Shown here piece by piece: positions 46,481 through 60,143 of a stretch of 64,000 nt of DNA. The translations under genes were made by a program, and so were the position numbers. Numbering within the stretch: the stretch's first letter is position 1; every line of letters starts with the position of its first letter. The notes under the pieces were generated by a model. The model was not told where the DNA came from, searched no databases, and saw nothing but the letters and a program-made list of their open reading frames with translations. The DNA comes from Moringa oleifera (taxonomy: Eukaryota > Streptophyta > Magnoliopsida > Brassicales > Moringaceae), in NCBI GenBank assembly GCA_021397835.1, contig JAJFZO010000579.1:1503001-1567000 (forward strand), read 5' to 3'.

Positions 46481-49400
46481 GCATTAAAGATGGAGAGCTT
46501 GTGCTTTGTTGAAATGACACTGAAAGCCTCTCAAATGTAAATACAAAGTAGGTGGGGTAAGATAGATTCATTCAATTAAGGAAATCAATTAATGCACATT
46601 AAAAATCATATCCCTGTCCATCTTTTTTTCTCTCTCTATGATCTTCTATCTCACTTCAATGCGGTGGTTGCATAATCATGAATTATAATTTATATTTATT
46701 AATTTAACAAGATCCATTAGCAATTGTATGGATAGTCAATAATCAAAATTATTGATAAAAATTATATCGAAATATAATAATATGATTTTATTTTAAATAA
46801 AATTATATTTTAAAACATAGGTTGCGACAATGAAAGTTTGTCTTGCACTTACATTGCATTTTGTTGGTGAATTAGTATTTAATGTGAAACGGCGATAAAA
46901 TATCATATACTTCAAAAAGTTTAGACCCATTAAATTTTATGATAATTTGTTATATAATAATTAACATTCAAAGTTATCCATTAATATTTTATTAGATTCA
47001 CAAAAATATGTTTTATTTTGATAATAAGCATATAATTTTTTATTAAAATATTAAATAAATATGAAATCATTCTTTTTGAGTATTTTATATACCAATTTGT
47101 TCTAGTGAATTTTATAATAAAAAGCTATAATATATCATAGCAATATCTTATCGAATGACCCAATAATTTGTTTTAATAAGTTAATTTTTTTAATCTCCAT
47201 GTAAAATTATTTTTATAAAAGCAAATATAAATATATTAAGAAATTCTATTTAGTGTTAATTTTTTAATTTAAATTTTATTGTATCAATTTATTTTCAAGT
47301 TTATATTTAAAATTTTAATTTAGATCAATTAAAAATAATTTAAAAAATAACAAAAAGTAAGATAATGGAAAAAAAATTATGAATGCTAGAGAAACACCAA
47401 CTATGTAATGTATCTTTTTTTTTTTTCATTTATTAAAAAAGGCTTAGACATAAATGGGTCCATTATAACTATTAAAGTCCAAATTAATTATTTTTTTGCA
47501 AAAAATAATATTGTTAAATGTTTGTATCTTATTGCCAAATCTTTGACTTAATATAAAAATCTTTTTGATGTTTTGATTTTCTAAATAAACTTTTAAATAT
47601 TGTCATATCAATCACGCTTTCACCATATATTTTGATTTGTACATTTTGTTTGCCATGTATCCAACTTGCAAGCCCATTAATTTATTAATTATTTATTGAA
47701 CATGTCTTAGGTTGTTGAAACAATATGTCACACATGTGGCTGTTTATGTATATAATTAAAATACAAAATTATCAAATATTTTTTATTAAATTAAATAAAA
47801 CAATAATCGTATAATTTCATTTTTATAAATCTAAATTATATTTATTTTTAATTTAAATATCTAATTTTATTAGTTTAATTTAAATTTTATCAAAATTTTA
47901 GAAATTTAAGATATTTAAATTCATGATATTATATGATAAATATTTATATACAATTTTACACTGACGTAAAAAAATATTTAAACTAGTTCTATAAAAAAAA
48001 ATTTCAAGTTTTTGTGCCATAAAAATGATTTGTTAGTCTAAATTTGTTTAATTTTGAACAATTGAATTAAAATACATAGTAAAATTTATTTGAATTATTT
48101 TTTTAAATATTTTAACTACAAAAATATTTTTAATTTTTTTATAGTTGATTTAAATTAAAATTCAATTCACAGTAAATTAATATTTTTGAGATAAAATTAA
48201 ATAAATTTAAATTTAATTTAAAAACATTAAATTCAAAGTTTTTTTTTAATATTTACACTTATTTTTACATCAAAATTATATAAAAAATGTAATTAACAAA
48301 ATAAAAGGTAAGGATTTTTTAAAACCTCACATTATATTTGATCGGTCAAATTAAAAGGTACGTGTTTGATGTGACTTTTTCTCTTTTTGACCCAATCAAA
48401 TATATATATGGTCGGTTTGTGTGGACATTTTGCCTTAACAAGTTGTTGTCCATGGTACACTTGAATATTGGGTAGCAAAAAAGACACGTAATAATAACTT
48501 TTTTAAAAAAGTAAAAATAAATATTTATTTTTATATTATAAATTACAAAAATCAGTTTTTTAAAGTAAATATTTAATAAACATGTCTTTAAAAATATAAA
48601 AATATTTAATTAACATGTTTTCAATATAAATAAATATTTAACAAATATAAAAAAAATTTAAATATTTTTTTGATAACTATTCTTCAGTATTTTTTAATAT
48701 TTTAAATAAATATATTTTTAAGTGTATATATAATAGTTATTCTTTTATCTTAATCTCATTATTGAGCGTGAGACTCGTGAACCAAATTATTTATTTCTTA
48801 CTTCGATAGATTTTAGTCCAACTTATTTAATAAATATTCATTTTAAAAATAACTCAAGTAATAAATCTTAATTTTTTAGCAATAAATTTGTTTAGTTTTA
48901 TTTAAATTTGATTAGATTTATATAAAATTAATTAATAAAAAATAATATATTTTTTAATTTATACATTCTTTATAAATTAATTCATCTTATAAAAATGAAG
49001 TTAATATATTTATTTTTAAATTAAATGCTATCAATATTATTTAGTATATATATCTTATAATTAAATAATAACACATATTGCTTAATAATTTGTTGATTTC
49101 AATATTATATGTAAAAAATATATTAAATTTTTTATACATATTTGACATCTTAGAAGTTAAAAACTTATAGTTTAATATTTTTATATGTTATTAATATTCA
49201 TTTTGTATGGTAAAATTTATTAATTTATTTATATTGCTCTCTTTAAAAATAGTAAATAAAATTATCTATTAAATTTGTTAGGTCGATTGATCACACGTGC
49301 TTATTTAAAATCTGTTAAATTAATTAATTTAAGTTTAATAAATAACCATCAATATAATTTGATGTATAAAATCAGTGAGTAAATCACAAGCTATATATTT

Positions 49401-49534
49401 TTTAAATGGACGAGCTTAATTAGGCCTGTTATTGTGAAAAAATCTATTGGGTTTTGTTTCAAAGTCGGAGTTTAGACCATAATTTTCTGAATCGAGTTGG
49501 TCCAAATTAGCCTGTTGCTGACCCTAACTGATAC

Positions 49535-49558
49535 ATATATATATATATATATATATAT
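49535..49558. repeat. (AT)n microsatellite
   Basis: Twelve AT units. A second, shorter AT run lies at 49607-49625. Confidence 0.9.
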
Positions 49559-52500
49559 GAAATCTAATATTTTTGTTTTCTATCTTTCTTAGATGAAGTT
49601 TTTTTAATATATATATATATATATAAATAAACTTAAATTATACTTATTTTTTTACTTTAAACTCAAATATGCGGTTGGATTAATTATATATTTAATTTTT
49701 AATTTTAATTAAATGATTGTAAAAAATAAAAAGTATTTTTATTGACACGATATTTCAAGAATAGCTTACATAAATTTTACATTTTATTTCATGTTTATTT
49801 TTTAAATTAAATATATTTATAAATTTTTTAAAATTTAATAGTATAAAATCAAAAATATATATTTTTAATATTAAAATTTTTTGAAATTTTTTATGATAGG
49901 TTTAATATTTTTTACATATGTAAAAAAATTAAAGTTAAAATTTATTTTATAATATTTTAAATTTAAATAGTTTAAATTTTATATGATCTAATTTAAATTA
50001 AAAATAAATTCAATTAAAATTTTTTATATATTTATTTTTAAAAATAATATGTAATATAAAAAGTAAAAAAAATAATATCATATAAATTATATTAATTTAA
50101 TTTAAAATTATAGGATATGACTTAAAACAACTTGAAGTTGGAACAGGTACTATCTATATAAAAAGCACACATCTGGCAGCAACTTGTTAGGTGTATTATG
50201 TCAGTGGGACACACCACTTGATTGACGTGACCAAAACTATTAAATGTGACTGTCCGATCAACGACTGTGACTATCCAATGAACAGCTTTTTTCTTTTGCA
50301 TAATTAACTGCAACCAGGCAAATGTCCACTTCATGCCTTCTTCACTTTTGTAATATTTTATATAATTGCATGTCGCATTTCCCCATCAACTGTCATATAT
50401 TTAATATTTATATTTATAGGATGTTGGTATATGATATGAAATTATATGATATTCAAAATATTTAATGTGATAAAAATAAAATTTTTAATTTAAAAATATG
50501 TGAACCCATTAAAAAAATAACTTAGGTAATCTTAGGAACTAGAAAAAAATATTAATAATATTTAAAAAAATATTATACCAAAAGTATGTATCTTTGGATA
50601 TAAATCTTTGATTGAATTAATTTTTAGTTCACTTACGAAACTTTCTGCATTCATTTTTTAAAAAAATTTAAATATTTTATTTAAAATAAAATATTATGTG
50701 TAACTCTAATTTTTTAAACAAAGTTTGACTTTTAAACTTTTTTAAACATGTTTTAATCTATTATTTTAGTTTAATTTTTTTGAAATTAAAATTAAATATA
50801 TTAAAAAAGTTTACATTAAATTTTGATTTAAATTTTTTATAAATATAAATTAAATATTTAAATTTTTAGAATAAGCAATACATTTGAAATGTTTTAAAAG
50901 TTAAATTTTATTTTAAAAAGTAAATCTTAAAATTTTATATGATAATTATTTTTTATTTTAATTTATTTAAAAAATCACATTCATTAATATACGGCAAAGT
51001 TAATAATTAAATTAATTAAAAGATAAATATTATTTTATCTTCTATATTTTTAATTAAATTTTAATTTTTAAATGTTTTTAAGTAAACTTTTATCTATTAA
51101 TTTTTAAATTAGATTTTGATAAAAATAATTATAAATAATTGATAATATTTTTATTATTAAAATATCTAAAAATTACTCAAAAAATCATAAACTTTATTTT
51201 GAATTTATATTAATTTTATTAATTTTTTGATTTGAACTTAAAAGTAAGTTTCTGTAACATTTTTTAGAGCATTTTAAAATTACTGTAAAAATCATAATTT
51301 AGAAGAATATATTAAAATTTTAATAATTTTAATGAAATATTATTAAATTATGTCAAAACTATTAATAAATATTTGATTGTAATAAAATAAATTACAGCTT
51401 TTGTATTTCATAATTGCCTGTCTCCTAGGTAGCCTAACAATCATTTGTCTAGGGGGTGTCTCTGTTCACGCGCGTCCAGTTCTGTAACCTTTTTCATCGT
51501 TACGTGTCTTAATAGCATTCCCATTAATTACTAAAAATTAAGTGTCATGCACTTTTCGATGATTTTATATATTGAAATTAAAAATAATATTATTATAATA
51601 TTAATTTAGCAATAAAATTTAAAATGTAAATATAAAAAATAAAAAATACGCACATATTATTTTAAATTTCAAAATATCATTGAATTAAGTTTGCATATGA
51701 CGTTTTAATTTAGATAATATATTTTTTAAAAAATAATTATTCAATTTGAGATTTTGTGTAACGAATTTAATTTTTAATATTTAAAATCAGTTAAATTTAA
51801 TTATAACATGAATTTATTTAAAATAAATATTTTAATTGGAGTTATTTTTAATAATTTTTACTTTAAAAAATTTTATAGATATATAAAAAAAATTTAAGTT
51901 GTCATTGCAACAAAATTTAAAAATATTTTTTTTGAAAATTGATATTATTAAAATTTTAAAAATTTATAAAAAATAACTTGTGAGACAAATCTTGTTAAAA
52001 ATTAAAAATAAATTTGAGTGAAATTATTTTTGAAATATTTCACAACGAAACTAATTTAATTTTATATAGTTATTAAAATTGATATTTAATTTAAATCACA
52101 TGCATGATTAATTTAATTTATATATCAAATTTTAAATTTTTTAAAAAATAAGTCTAGTTTATAAATTTTTTATATTATTTAAAATCAAAATCATGAACAT
52201 AAAAAATGATATCACTCATTTAAGAAATATAAATTAAGTATCCAGTAGCCTAATATGCCAAAACTTATCTTATAAAAGTCAAACAAGACATAGATCCAGA
52301 TTAACATGGCTGTCCACTCCCCTCCCCCCCCCTTTTTTTTTTGGATTAATGACAAAATCATGCAATTTTTTTCTTAAAATTTCTGCAATCATGTGATTTT
52401 TTTCGACAGTAAAGCCGGATCTTGTTTTTCTTCAAAACCATATAATATAAAGTATATGAAGATGTCGGGCAATTAATCTGGTAATGTCACGTGACGCGGT

Positions 52501-52846
52501 AAGGTCACCACGTGAAAACCTACATTGAATTTCATGGTTTTATTTAATTATAAGTTAAGATCGCATCCTATACTATTGTTTGCTTTATCTTACATAAGCA
52601 CTCAATTTTTTATAAAAAATAATCTTAAATCCTATGAAAGCTTTTTTTTAATAATAACTTACTGTAAAATTTGATTTGGGCGGTGATATAAAAAATATTT
52701 TTAATATTTAATATTTAATATGATGACAAATTATTAAAGTTTTAAAGTTTGAAAAAGTTTAATACTTTTTCAAACTTATTAACATAATAACAAAATGAAT
52801 GGTGAAAGTATCATAAATTTTCATATTTATCTTATATTATAAATCA

Positions 52847-53289
52847 AATTTTTGTATTTAAAAGTAATAAATTTACTATTAATTTATCAATTTAGTTTAA
52901 ATTAAATTTTATTAAAAAATTTTAAAAATTAAAAATATTTAAATTAAAGATATCATACGATGAATTTTGATTTGAAATTTTTCATAAATATTAAAAATAT
53001 TCAAATTACCATCACAAAAAAGTTTTATAATTTTTTGAGTAATTATGCTATTTAATTTTTTTTATATTATAAATTTTAAAAATATATTTTTAATACTAAA
53101 AAAATTATAAAAATTTTTGTGAAAATAGCTCGAAACATATATTTATATTTATGAAAAATTTTAAGTCAAAATTTATTATGTAAAATTTTCAATTTGAATG
53201 TTCCAAATTTTAAATTTTTTTGATAAGATATAATTTACACCAAATTAATAAATTAGAGTTTAATTTGTCACTTTTTGAATATAATAGTT
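52847..53289. mobile_element. A+T-rich foldback MITE, copy 2
   Basis: The left end (ATTTTTGTATTTAAAAGTAA, then TTTATCAATTTAGTTTAAAT) is the imperfect inverse complement of the right end (ACCAAATTAATAAATTAGAG, then CACTTTTTGAATATAAT). The interior aligns with the element at 43482-43874, including a GATGAATTTTGATTTGAAATT-like block. No coding capacity. Confidence 0.55.
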
Positions 53290-54476
53290 TGATTAATAAG
53301 ATGGGATAAACTAGGATTTTAAGTTAATTAATATTTATGTTAATTGAGATTTTATTATTTTAATTTTGACCCATCAAAATTCTTCTAAAATGATTCAACT
53401 AAGCATACATATAATCATGAATGTTACAAAACATCTTGTACATGATATTACCTATTTTTAATTATAAATTTCAAAATACAGTTTTAATTTAAAAATTAAT
53501 TTTTATTATATATTAAATTTTTAAGTAAATATCATATTTTAAAATTTTATTTTCTCATTTTAAATAATAAATTTTAAATTCTTTAAAAAAATTTAAACAA
53601 ATTCTTGATGTATCAAATATATAAGAATTAAAAATATTCAAATTGAGAATTTTTTTACAATAATTTTTAATTTAAAATGATTCATATATATAATTATCAA
53701 AATTTAAAAATTTTTAAATATTAAAAATATTTTAAAAATTATATTATCAAAAAATTGAAAAATTTTTAAAAAACAAATTATTTTAACTTTAAAAATAATA
53801 TTAAAACAAAATATATTTATTATTTTTTAATAAAAATAATAAAATATTTTAAAATTTTCATGATAGCTATGAATCAAATTTTTTATTTAGATGCTTTTTA
53901 AAATAATATTAGCATTTATTTAACAAGGGATAAACCCTACATTTTGTGATGTTTGTCCTAAAAATTTTTGTTTTTAATAAATATTTATTTTTTTGGTCGC
54001 GTGTCATTGAATTAGATATTAATAATTCGCGGTAGAAGAATCAGGGAAACCTTTTTTTTTTTTTTTTTAATGTTGCGGGAAACGATAACTGTTAGTATGT
54101 CAGTTCCGGCACGGTCCTCCATCCATCACATCACTGCTTCTTACCGGATCACAAGTCAACAACGTGATGCTATAGAGGCCTCCAACTCTGACAAGGTTTT
54201 TTTTTTTTTTTTCCTTTTTCGTTTTGCTTTGAGATTTTTAGCCACTTTCAATGGCACAGAGCTTTCTGGGTCTGAATCCAATTATACTTGGACAGGTGGC
54301 ATTTCATCTGTGTCATGACTCTTGCTTTACATAAATATCGACGATAAGGGTATGCTTGACACATGGTGTTGTTTCTATATTTGCTTTACCAATACCCATT
54401 TGAAATCGGAAGGGTTCTCTGAGATATCGGCGCTGCCGGAGGCAGAAAGGAGAAGGAGAAGGTAAAAGAACTTCAA

Positions 54477-57400
54477 ATGCCGAAGCCAGTGCTGAAAGCA
54501 GGGAGCAGGCCGCCATGGGTGGGATTGGCGGCAGCGGTTTGGGTGCAGATATCAGCCGGGAATGGCCTCACTTTTGCACTGTACTCCCCTGCGCTGAAAT
54601 CCGTTCTGGGGTTCAACCAGCTGCAGTTAACCATCCTGGGAGTGGCTAATGATATTGGGGAGAATGTGGGGTTGCTTCCTGGTATTGCATGCAACAAATT
54701 CCCTCCATGGGCTGTTCTCCTTGTAGGTGCCGTTGCTTGCTCACTGGGCTATGGTGTCGTCTGGCTTGCTGTTAGCCAGACTGTTCAGAGCATGCCTTTT
54801 TGGGTGGTAAGTTATCTCAGTCTGAAGTGTACTTTATATCTGTTTTGTTCTTTTCTTCGATCTTTTGGATTACCATTTTCAAAGTGGATGGAACTTCTGA
54901 CTGGTGAAAACTAATTAGGATTCTTGTGTACAGAATTCTGGGTTTTACATTTTTGAGATCGGTTTTCTATCTTGGATGAACGGCTGCTGGTTGGTCGACT
55001 AATTTTTCCCTTTTTTTTTTAATTTTCTTAAAGTTTTTTAATCCCTGATTGCAGAAAAAATTGCTGTGTCCCGTCCTAGTCAATTTTAGCTGGCTACCTC
55101 CGCGAATAGTGTATGGTTGTCTCCCTGTTAGAGTCAGTTGAAGTTGCTTCACTATATCCCTTCCCAAGCTTTAAGTAACTCCACTGAATTTTGGTAAATT
55201 TTAAGTTTTCTTAAGTTTAGATAGTCATGATGGAATTAACTTAAGCTTATGATGAAGTGAATATGGGATCGGGGAATCATCCGTGATTACCATTAATGAT
55301 GCTTAAGAAAAAACCAGAGATGCAGTTGATTCCCTACCAAAGGAAGACAGAGGTATCAGTTAAATCTTTATGATACTTGGAAGGGCATACTTCATACTTC
55401 TGCAGATCAGATGCGTTATAAATCCGCAAAAAGTCTCAAACTAGATTTTGACATTCAGAAATTATTTAACTTTTGACTCATCAAAACATCAGATCTTAAA
55501 TATTTACAATCTTCATTATTTTGAAGGACAGAAGCAGCTCATGAATAAATGATTGATGTATATTCACAAATATTTAAATTTAGGCTGTAGCATGCTTGTA
55601 CTTTGTGTGTTTGATCTATGCTTGCATGTATGCATTAAGAATTGGGGCTTCCAGCAGCAGGACTTCATAAGTATTGCACAGGATATCCACATTCAGTATC
55701 TTGCAGTAGAATTTGCTTAGTTTTGCACAAGATACTTGCATTAATCTTTTCCTTCTTTCCATCATTGGACCTAGCCTTATTTTTTGATATTTGGGAAACC
55801 TTCCAAGGCAAAGACACTCCGAGTACCCATCTTATCTCTAAAGCTCGAGGATGATGCCTGGACCCCACAAGACCCACTCCTTAAGCTACACGAGTTTGGC
55901 CTGGCGTTGAATCAAACCTAGGACAGTATGAGTGAAATAGCTCATGTCACATGTGCCTAGGACCACTGAGGCAACCCTGTGGGTGCCATTATTGAACCAA
56001 GACTACCACTTTGGAACTTTTAATTATTGAGGATTGAGAAGCCATGGACACAAGATTGTCCCGGTACTTTGAAGGATCCCTTGTGTTAGAAATTGTCACT
56101 TTATTTACCCCTCTGATAATCCACATAAAAGGCAAGTCTGGTTTATTGTTACAAACATTTTAGGTGGGTTATGTGGTAGTTGGCAGCTAGCAGTGTAGAT
56201 GCTGGTTCACTTGAGACATCAAATTGAAGCAAATAGCTGCTATATAGAGCAGATGTGTGTCAAAAGATTCATGTAGCTGTCTCCATGTCCTTGGGAAAAT
56301 ACTTAGCTTACTTGATTTCTTGACTTGGTCACTACATCATCCTGGAGATGTATCTGTTCAAAGCCTAGGGAGGACACGGTACATGATTTGAAGCCAAAGG
56401 GAATGACTAATTTCATGCTACGGAATTAATATGGTAAAATATTCCTGTTTGAGATGATTAAATTAGCAACACAGGGAAAGTTCATAGGAAGTAGTTTGAA
56501 CAAGAGACGGTATATTACTAGTCATTAGATTAATTGTACTTGCATAGGCAAACTTACTTATGTCATATCCACATGCTGACATGTTGACAGTATGCTGCTC
56601 TAGGAAACTTTACCATTAATTCCACAATTTGATTAGGTGGATATTACCATATTGGGTTGTATTCTTTATAGTAATGTGAAACATTAGAGTACTTATTCTG
56701 TGAAATACATTCCATATCTAAAATGTTTAGAATGTTAAGTATCATTCTAGTTTCTTTTTTAATGAGCTATTAAGGTGTTTCCTTGATTTTATTTAATATG
56801 TCATTTGAAAGTGTTTGGCTTCATAGACTTGGCACTCTTGGAGCAACATTGGGTATAACTATCTTTGAACCTGATTAAGCAGCTTTCAGTCTTCAAGGAC
56901 AGAGTCCATTGGACTGAAATGATTGAGATCATGTTCTGTAATTAACATTAAGGGGTTATCACGTAATAGATTTTTTTCATTCGTTAAACAACGGGGAAAT
57001 ACTAATTATACCTCTTCACACAAGAAATTCCCTGACAAATTCTATCATATAACCAAGTCTGAAAGTAGGGTATTGAACTGATCAACTGAAAAAGCATAAC
57101 TCTTGAGGCTTTAATATCATGTAATTTATCTTGCCGCTCTCTAGGATATTTCCTGTTGAATTCATATAATTGAAGGGTTCAAATAGGTGTACAATTGATG
57201 CAATTAAACCCATAGAGAGACTCTTCTCACCAAGGAGGCATTTTTTGATGCAGTTGGAGTCAACAAAGGTCATGATGCTGAGGTTTTCTTTTAATTTCCT
57301 AACATATTATTTTGGATATTTGGGAGTTTTTTTCTTATAAAAAAATTCCATTTTGACATTTGAAGGGATGTCAACTAGAATCTAAATAAAAACATGTAAT

Positions 57401-59297
57401 CTGATGTCACTAATGAAGGAGATGAACATTTCTGGACAAACATTTATTTCATTTGACATGTCACCTTTATTTATCTTAGTTCTCTGTTTCAGTTGTTTAT
57501 TTTAGCCAACTTCAGAGGCATTAAGGTCTTGTCTCCTTCTAATGTTTCTCCTCTATCCTTTTTACTCACAATCTCTGCTATTTGATCCTGTGGCAGTTGT
57601 GGCTTGCACTTGTCCTTGCTACTAATGGGAATGCATGGTTTATGACAGCGGTTTTAGTAACTAACATGAGGAATTTCCCTCTCAGTAGGGGCACTGTTGC
57701 TGGTATTCTCAAAGGTTATGTTGGGATTAGCGCTGCAGTCTATACAGTGTTATACAGTTTTATATTAAAACAGTCTGCTGCAAATCTATTATTGCTCCTT
57801 ACTCTTGGACTTCCAATAGTATCTTTATCGATGATGTACTTCATTCGGCCTTGTACTCCTGCTTCTGGAGAAGACTCTTCTGTGCATGTCCATTTTATTT
57901 TTGCCCAAGCTGCCAGTTTTTTGCTTGCACTCTATCTTCTTGTGATCACAATTGTAGACAAGGTGGTTACTCTAAATGCTGTTGTTTCCTACGTTCTTGT
58001 TGCTGTGATGGTTATTCTTTTGATATCTCCTCTAGCAATTCCTATCAAAATGACACTTTTCCCTGCAAAATCGAAGAAACTTAATGGACTACCGGGTTCC
58101 TCAGATCATTTAGCTCAGGAAGAAGGTCATTCAACCCAAACACCATTGTTGAGTCCATCTTCATCAGCCTCGCATCTTGGAAGTTTTCACGAGAGTGGGG
58201 ATGTCTCAGATGTGGAAACACTTCTTGCTGAGGGGGAGGGAGCAGTGAAGAAGAAGAGAAAACCAAGGAGGGGGGAGGATTTCAAATTTGGTCAGGCTCT
58301 TGTTAAGGCTGACTTTTGGCTTCTTTGGTTGATATATTTCCTTGGGATTGGTTCCGGAGTAACTGTTATGAACAACTTGGCTCAAATTGCACTTGCTTCT
58401 GGTGTCGAGAATACAACAACATTAATAACTATCTTCAGCTTTTCCAATTTTGTTGGTCGTCTTGGCTCCGGTGCCATTTCTGAACACTTCATCAGGTGAT
58501 TACATGTTTTCTTTACTTCACCAGTACTTTTATGAATTTCTATGTTTATCAAAATATCTCTGAAGCTGGGTGCGGGTACCTTATTCTAATTCTTCCTATA
58601 ACATTTTCTGGGTAATTCCTCGGTGCCAATCAACATGCATTCTTTAAGCTTCTCCTTCTGTTGTACCTTTCTCTGCTGCAACGACTGAGTTTTCTCGAGA
58701 AAATTTCCATTTTATATTCGAAATTTCTTTGTCTGTCTTTAATATCAGAACCACAACCACTTCTTAATAGATATGATACTTCTGCTATGTTATAAAAGCA
58801 TTGTTATGAGACCATTGTCTTTTGTTCCGTGCAGGTCAAGAATGATTCCCAGACCATTCTGGATAACTTTGGGTCAACTACTTATGGTTGTAACTTTCCT
58901 CCTGTATGCTCTGTCTCTCAATGGTACTCTTTACATTGCAACTTCACTGCTCGGGGTTTGCTTTGGGTTCCAGTACTTAGCCATTCCTACTGTGTCTGAG
59001 CTCTTCGGGTTGAAGCACTTTGGCATCATTTACAATTTCTTACAAATGGGTAATCCTGTTGGTGCCTTTCTTTTCTCTAGTATGCTTGCGGCTTATGTGT
59101 ACGATGCAGAAGCTGCCAAGCAAGGTAGCACAACCTGTGTGGGTCCTGATTGCTTCAGACTCACATTCTTGGTTCTCTCAGGTGTCTGCGGACTGGGAAT
59201 TATCTTGAGCATCATATTAACAGTTAGAGTACGCCCCGTTTACCAGATGCTCTATTCTCCGGGTTCTTTCCATATTCCTCAAGCTTCAAATCACTGA
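54477..59297 (+). CDS. MFS transporter, nodulin-like (At2g16660/NFD4-like), complete
   Basis: Exons 54477-54806, 57597-58495 and 58835-59297 join in phase to 563 residues, near the usual 540-600. The start MPKPVLKAGSRPPWVGLAAA matches the family's N-terminus. Exon 1 holds three membrane segments of the Nodulin-like domain (WVQISAGNG, ILGVANDIGENVGLLPG). Exon 2 holds about seven more (RNFPLSRGTVAGILKGYVG, SPLAIPIKMTLF) and a charged cytosolic loop ending VKKKRKPRRGEDFKFGQ near residue 330. Exon 3 holds the last helices (FGFQYLAIPTVSELFGLKHFG) and a conserved tail. It is a multi-pass membrane protein with no established substrate. Arabidopsis NFD4, a relative, is known from a nuclear-fusion phenotype. 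Intron 1 is 2.8 kb and carries a SINE. No lesions are seen. Confidence 0.93.
55780..55986 (-). mobile_element. tRNA-derived SINE in intron 1 of the MFS gene
   Basis: On the - strand it starts near GGGTTGCCTCAGTGG, an A-box-like sequence. GGTTTGATTC (+ strand 55909-55918) fits a B box about 50 bp further in. The body continues to a short A-rich end (ATCAAAAAAT) at about 55780. Flanks GCCATTATT (right) and GCCTTATT (left) could be a target duplication. This is the make-up of a plant SINE transcribed from internal polymerase III boxes. Antisense to the host gene. Confidence 0.6.
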
Positions 59298-60143
59298 TGA
59301 TTAGAGATGATCATTATTGCAGAATCATGAGGCATGCCTGTTTTATGGTGGTGTGCTCCAGTAATCTGATCTTCCTTCTTTTTGTTATATTTTATATGTG
59401 ATACTGACTGGCTAGGCTGGTTAAGTCTCTTTCCTCCTTGGATATGCAGTTCTGAGGCTTTCAGAGGCCAACTTTGTGCAGGAAATTTTGTACTACAGTG
59501 TTGTAATTTCTCTGAAACCTTCATGTTTGAATTGTTGTATGAGCACTTGTCGGTATCTTGTTTATGTATCATGGGATGATGTTATTAATCAAATGAAGAG
59601 TATGCACTCTTCTACTTGAGATGAAGTCCATGGATCGGCTTGAGTTCTTTGGCTATCATCTCTCTATTTAAAATCCCTTTTTATTTGGTAATTCCAAAAG
59701 TAATACTGTCATTCATATCATTTTTCTGATTTCTGGAAGACGAGTAACCCTGTTTAATTTTCTGGGTTATCACTAGACTTAGTAAGGTCATATATAATAA
59801 CTCTATGAGAAGCTAAAATCCTTCGCCATTGACTTATCTGCCACGTGCGGTTAAGATTTGTGCTTTCTGGTACTCCCTGGGTGTGCGCATGCCTAACTTT
59901 TGCTTCAAATGGGCATGCCTAAAATTCGCTTCAAACTTGAAACATACTATATGCTCGAAAAGCCGACATGCTTAAAATTCGCTTCATGCCTGAAACATAC
60001 GATATGCTCGAAAAGCCGACATTTATATGCTCTGAAGTGACATCAACTTTAGTCAGCAGAACAGTGGTGTAGCACTTCCATTTAGGAAGCAACTGCGTTC
60101 ATTTCTCTTGCTTAATCATCATCTTCTTTGTCCTCCATGTGTA
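59298..60143 (+). other. MFS gene 3' UTR and PPR upstream region
   Basis: 59298 to about 59600 is probably the transporter's 3' UTR. The rest is the short spacer and leader before the PPR start codon at 60144. It contains a 53-bp direct repeat (next entry). No other gene is seen. Confidence 0.5.
59921..60026 (+). repeat. 53-bp tandem direct repeat upstream of the PPR gene
   Basis: Two copies beginning AAAATTCGCTTCA at 59921 and 59974, each containing CATATGCTCGAAAAGCCGACAT-like sequence (one base differs). A third, partial copy (GCATGCCTAACTTTTGCTTCAAA) precedes them near 59888. Confidence 0.85.

Larger units (their letters stand above)
46301..54000. other. Gene-free A+T-rich intergenic DNA
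   Basis: About 7.7 kb dominated by A/T. I see no coding exon with family resemblance. Islands of more balanced sequence at about 46370-46670, 48350-48480, 50105-50390 and 51410-51540 have only short open frames. Parts near 47830-48250 and 49680-50110 resemble the inside of the foldback MITEs and may be older copies. Confidence 0.5.

Noticed and set aside
46440..46490. miR156/157 precursor suggested by GACAGAGAGAGA
   Set aside because: The sequence is a plain GA microsatellite. It does not match the mature miRNA, and no pairing arm forms a proper hairpin.
54070..54318. 82-codon + strand frame just upstream of the MFS gene
   Set aside because: It runs through a T-homopolymer that encodes poly-Phe, has no family resemblance, and lies where the promoter of the transporter is expected.
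59888..60030. CRISPR-like repeat spacing
   Set aside because: The copies are head-to-tail with no spacers and the DNA is plant nuclear. It is an ordinary tandem duplication.
60108..60143. Upstream start for the PPR protein
   Set aside because: The open frame extends to 60108 but begins there with TTG. The first in-frame ATG is at 60144 and gives a good targeting-peptide-like start.
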